17,033 bases of DNA, taken from NCBI GenBank assembly GCA_019661745.1, contig JAIFTM010000042.1, positions 1-17,033 on the forward strand, in the 5' to 3' direction. The translations under genes and the position numbers were made by a program. The notes below the pieces were generated by a model. The model had not been told where the DNA came from. It searched no databases and worked only from the letters and a program-made list of their open reading frames with translations. Source of the stretch: Mollicutes bacterium PWAP. Lineage in GTDB: Bacteria > Bacillota_I > Bacilli_A > Mycoplasmatales > Metamycoplasmataceae. Shown one piece after another: positions 15,186 to 17,033 of this stretch. How positions within the stretch are numbered: position 1 is the first letter of the stretch; the number at the start of each line of letters is the position of its first letter.

Positions 15186-15191
15186 TTTTTT

Positions 15192-15197
15192 ATTATA
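15192..15197 (-). promoter_or_regulatory. -10 box (TATAAT) of rnpB
   Basis: On the minus strand TATAAT is followed by AAAAAA and then GCAC, placing the start point at about 15185. It lies 19 nt from the divergent typA -10 box. Confidence 0.6.
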
Positions 15198-15216
15198 TAT
15201 TTATTAAATAACATAC

Positions 15217-15222
15217 TATAAT
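15217..15222 (+). promoter_or_regulatory. -10 box (TATAAT) of typA
   Basis: TATAAT is followed by 10 nt and then ATG 15233, so the leader would be only about 3-4 nt with no ribosome binding site. Confidence 0.55.
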
Positions 15223-15232
15223 AAATATTGAC

Positions 15233-17033
15233 ATGATAAAAGAAAAAATTATAAATATAGCAGTTATTGCCCACGTTGATGCAGGTAAATCAACACTAGT
15301 AGATGCACTATTAGAACAAACAGGAACTTTTAATGAAAGAGATGAAAAAGTAGAACAAATTATGGATAGTAATGATCAAGAAAAAGAAAGAGGAATTACT
15401 ATCTATTCTAAGAATGCCTCTGTTAATTATAAAGGTGTAAAAATTAATATAGTTGATACTCCAGGACATGCTGATTTTTCAGGAGAAGTAGAACGTATTA
15501 TTAAAACAGTAGATACGGTTATCTTACTTGTGGATTGTGTAGAAGGACCAATGCCACAAACAAGATTTGTTTTATCTAAAGCATTAGAAAATAATTTAAA
15601 ACCTATTCTATTAATCAATAAAATTGATAAACCCGGATCAAGAATTGACGAAGTTATTGATTCTACTTTAGAATTATTTTTAGAATTAAATGCTTCAGAT
15701 GAACAAATTGAATTCCCTATTCTTTATGGAATTACAAAAGATGGAATTGTTAAAAAAGATTTGAATAAAGAAAAAAGTGATGTTTTTGATCTTTTTGATT
15801 TAGTTATTGACCATGTTGAAGATTATCCATTTAATGGTAATGAAAATCTTCAGTTACAAATTTCTTCTTTAAATTATGACAATTATTTAGGAAGAATGGG
15901 TTCTGGTAGAGTAACAAAAGGAACTATTAAAAAAGGTGATCGTTTAAGTTTGATTACTAATAATGGTCAAACAAAAACTTCTCAAGTTGCTAAGTTATTC
16001 GTTATGGAAGGACTAATAAAAAAAGAAGTTAAAGAAGCCTCTGCAGGAGAAATTGTAATAGTTTCTGGCATTAGTGACATAACTATTGGAGATACTTTAA
16101 GTAGTTTAGAAAATCCCGAACCTATGGAACCCATTAAAATGGAAGAACCAACTATTAGTATGAATTTTTATGTTAACGATTCTCCATTGGCAGGTTTAGA
16201 AGGAAAAAATGTTACTTCTAGAAATATAAAAGAAAGACTTTTAAAAGAAATTGAAACTAACGTTGCATTAAGAGTTAATGATATTAAAGACGAAGATGGT
16301 TATGAAGTTCAGGGTAGAGGTGAACTTCATCTTTCAGTTCTAATTGAAAGTATGAGACGTGAAGGTTTTGAACTTGCAGTTTCTAAACCTAAAGTTCTTT
16401 TTAAAGAAGTAGATGGATTAAAATTAGAACCATATGAAGAAGCTACAGTAACTTGTGATGATGAATATTCAGGCTCTGTTATTAATCAATTACAAGAAAG
16501 AAAAGGAATGATGATTGACATGGGAGTTCACAACAATCAAACTAGAATGGTATTCAAAATTCCTACTAGAGGGTTAATTGGTTATAGACAAACATTTATT
16601 ACAACTACTCGTGGTACTGGTATTCTTGAAAAATTTTTCTTAGAATACGATGTTTATGCTGGAGAAATTAAAGGTAGAAAAAATGGCGCATTAGTTTCTA
16701 CAGAAAAAGGTCAAGCCGTTGCATATGCATTATGAAAATTAGGCGAAAGAGGACAACTAATTATTAAACCTCAAGATAAAGTTTATGAAGGTATGGTAGT
16801 TGGTATTAATTCCAAGTATCAAGATTTAAATGTTAACCCTGTTAAGGGAAAACAACTTACTAATGTTAGAGCTAGTGGACATGATGATGCGATTCGTGTT
16901 CCTATTCCTGTAAAAATGAGTCTTGAAGAGTCATTAGAATTTATAGAACATGATGAACTTCTTGAAGTAACTCCTCAAACATTAAGAGTTCGTAAAAAAA
17001 TTCTTGATAAAAGATTTAGAAAAGTAACTAGAT
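15233..17033 (+). CDS. typA: Ribosome-associated GTPase TypA/BipA (3' end outside window)
   Basis: Six hundred codons are visible, which is almost the whole family length (~605-615), so only the last few residues are missing. BipA is a translational GTPase of the EF-G/LepA superfamily that acts on 70S ribosomes and in ribosome assembly or stress. Motifs are AHVDAGKST (13-21), [16 protein letters not shown] and NKIDKPG, a domain II ([18 protein letters not shown]), and the TypA-specific C-terminal half with [17 protein letters not shown] and [30 protein letters not shown]. One UGA-Trp at 16733-16735 hides the last 100 residues under the standard code. It diverges from rnpB. Confidence 0.96.

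Overview
The window reads as a mollicute chromosome segment, most likely a host-associated Mycoplasma of the hominis group. It is strongly AT-rich, and UGA is a tryptophan codon throughout: LepA, S11, L17, CTP synthase, Dus, UMP kinase, ValRS and TypA are each unbroken only if TGA is read as Trp. Genus and species cannot be fixed from the sequence alone.

Layout. Positions 1-850 hold the 3' end of a gene that may be fmt, a tRNA-Trp(CCA) gene, and a small tail-anchored protein with a SAP-like N-terminus. lepA (EF4) follows at 853-2643. Positions 2644-5202 are an alpha-type ribosomal operon (rpmJ, rpsM, rpsK, rpoA, rplQ), preceded by a structured leader and closed by a terminator. pyrG lies at 5276-6883. 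At 6943-8784 is an unusual GH13-family protein that has lost every catalytic residue I can align and carries a long acidic tail. A dihydrouridine synthase gene converges on it (minus strand, 8808-9797). Divergent from that gene is a small basic protein with a DUF2188-like domain (9851-10255). Next come pyrH, a small RDD-like membrane protein, a Lys-rich tail-anchored protein, a ~200-nt untranslated region containing an attenuator-like hairpin, and valS. A compact RNase P RNA gene (minus, 14921-15185) converges on valS and diverges from typA/bipA, which runs off the right edge.

How it works together. Most of the window is translation and nucleotide housekeeping: ribosomal proteins, the RNA polymerase alpha subunit, two translational GTPases, ValRS, tRNA-Trp, RNase P, a tRNA dihydrouridine synthase, and UMP kinase plus CTP synthase on the route to CTP. 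Apart from the ribosomal operon, most genes look like single transcription units with their own TATAAT-type -10 box and U-tailed hairpin. Two start styles coexist. Some genes have Shine-Dalgarno sites (rpmJ, rpoA, pyrG, GH13-like, pyrH, valS). Others have a perfect or near-perfect -10 box ending only 6-7 nt before the ATG (genes at 267, 853, 9797 minus, 9851 and 11617), which predicts leaderless mRNAs.

The least ordinary items are the dead GH13 protein, the two tail-anchored basic proteins, the KKEAQ-repeat/DUF2188 protein, the minimal rnpB, and the leaders of the alpha operon and valS. I see no transposon, CRISPR array, prophage or restriction system. The only stretch over 300 bases without a protein gene is 14853-15232, which is filled by rnpB.
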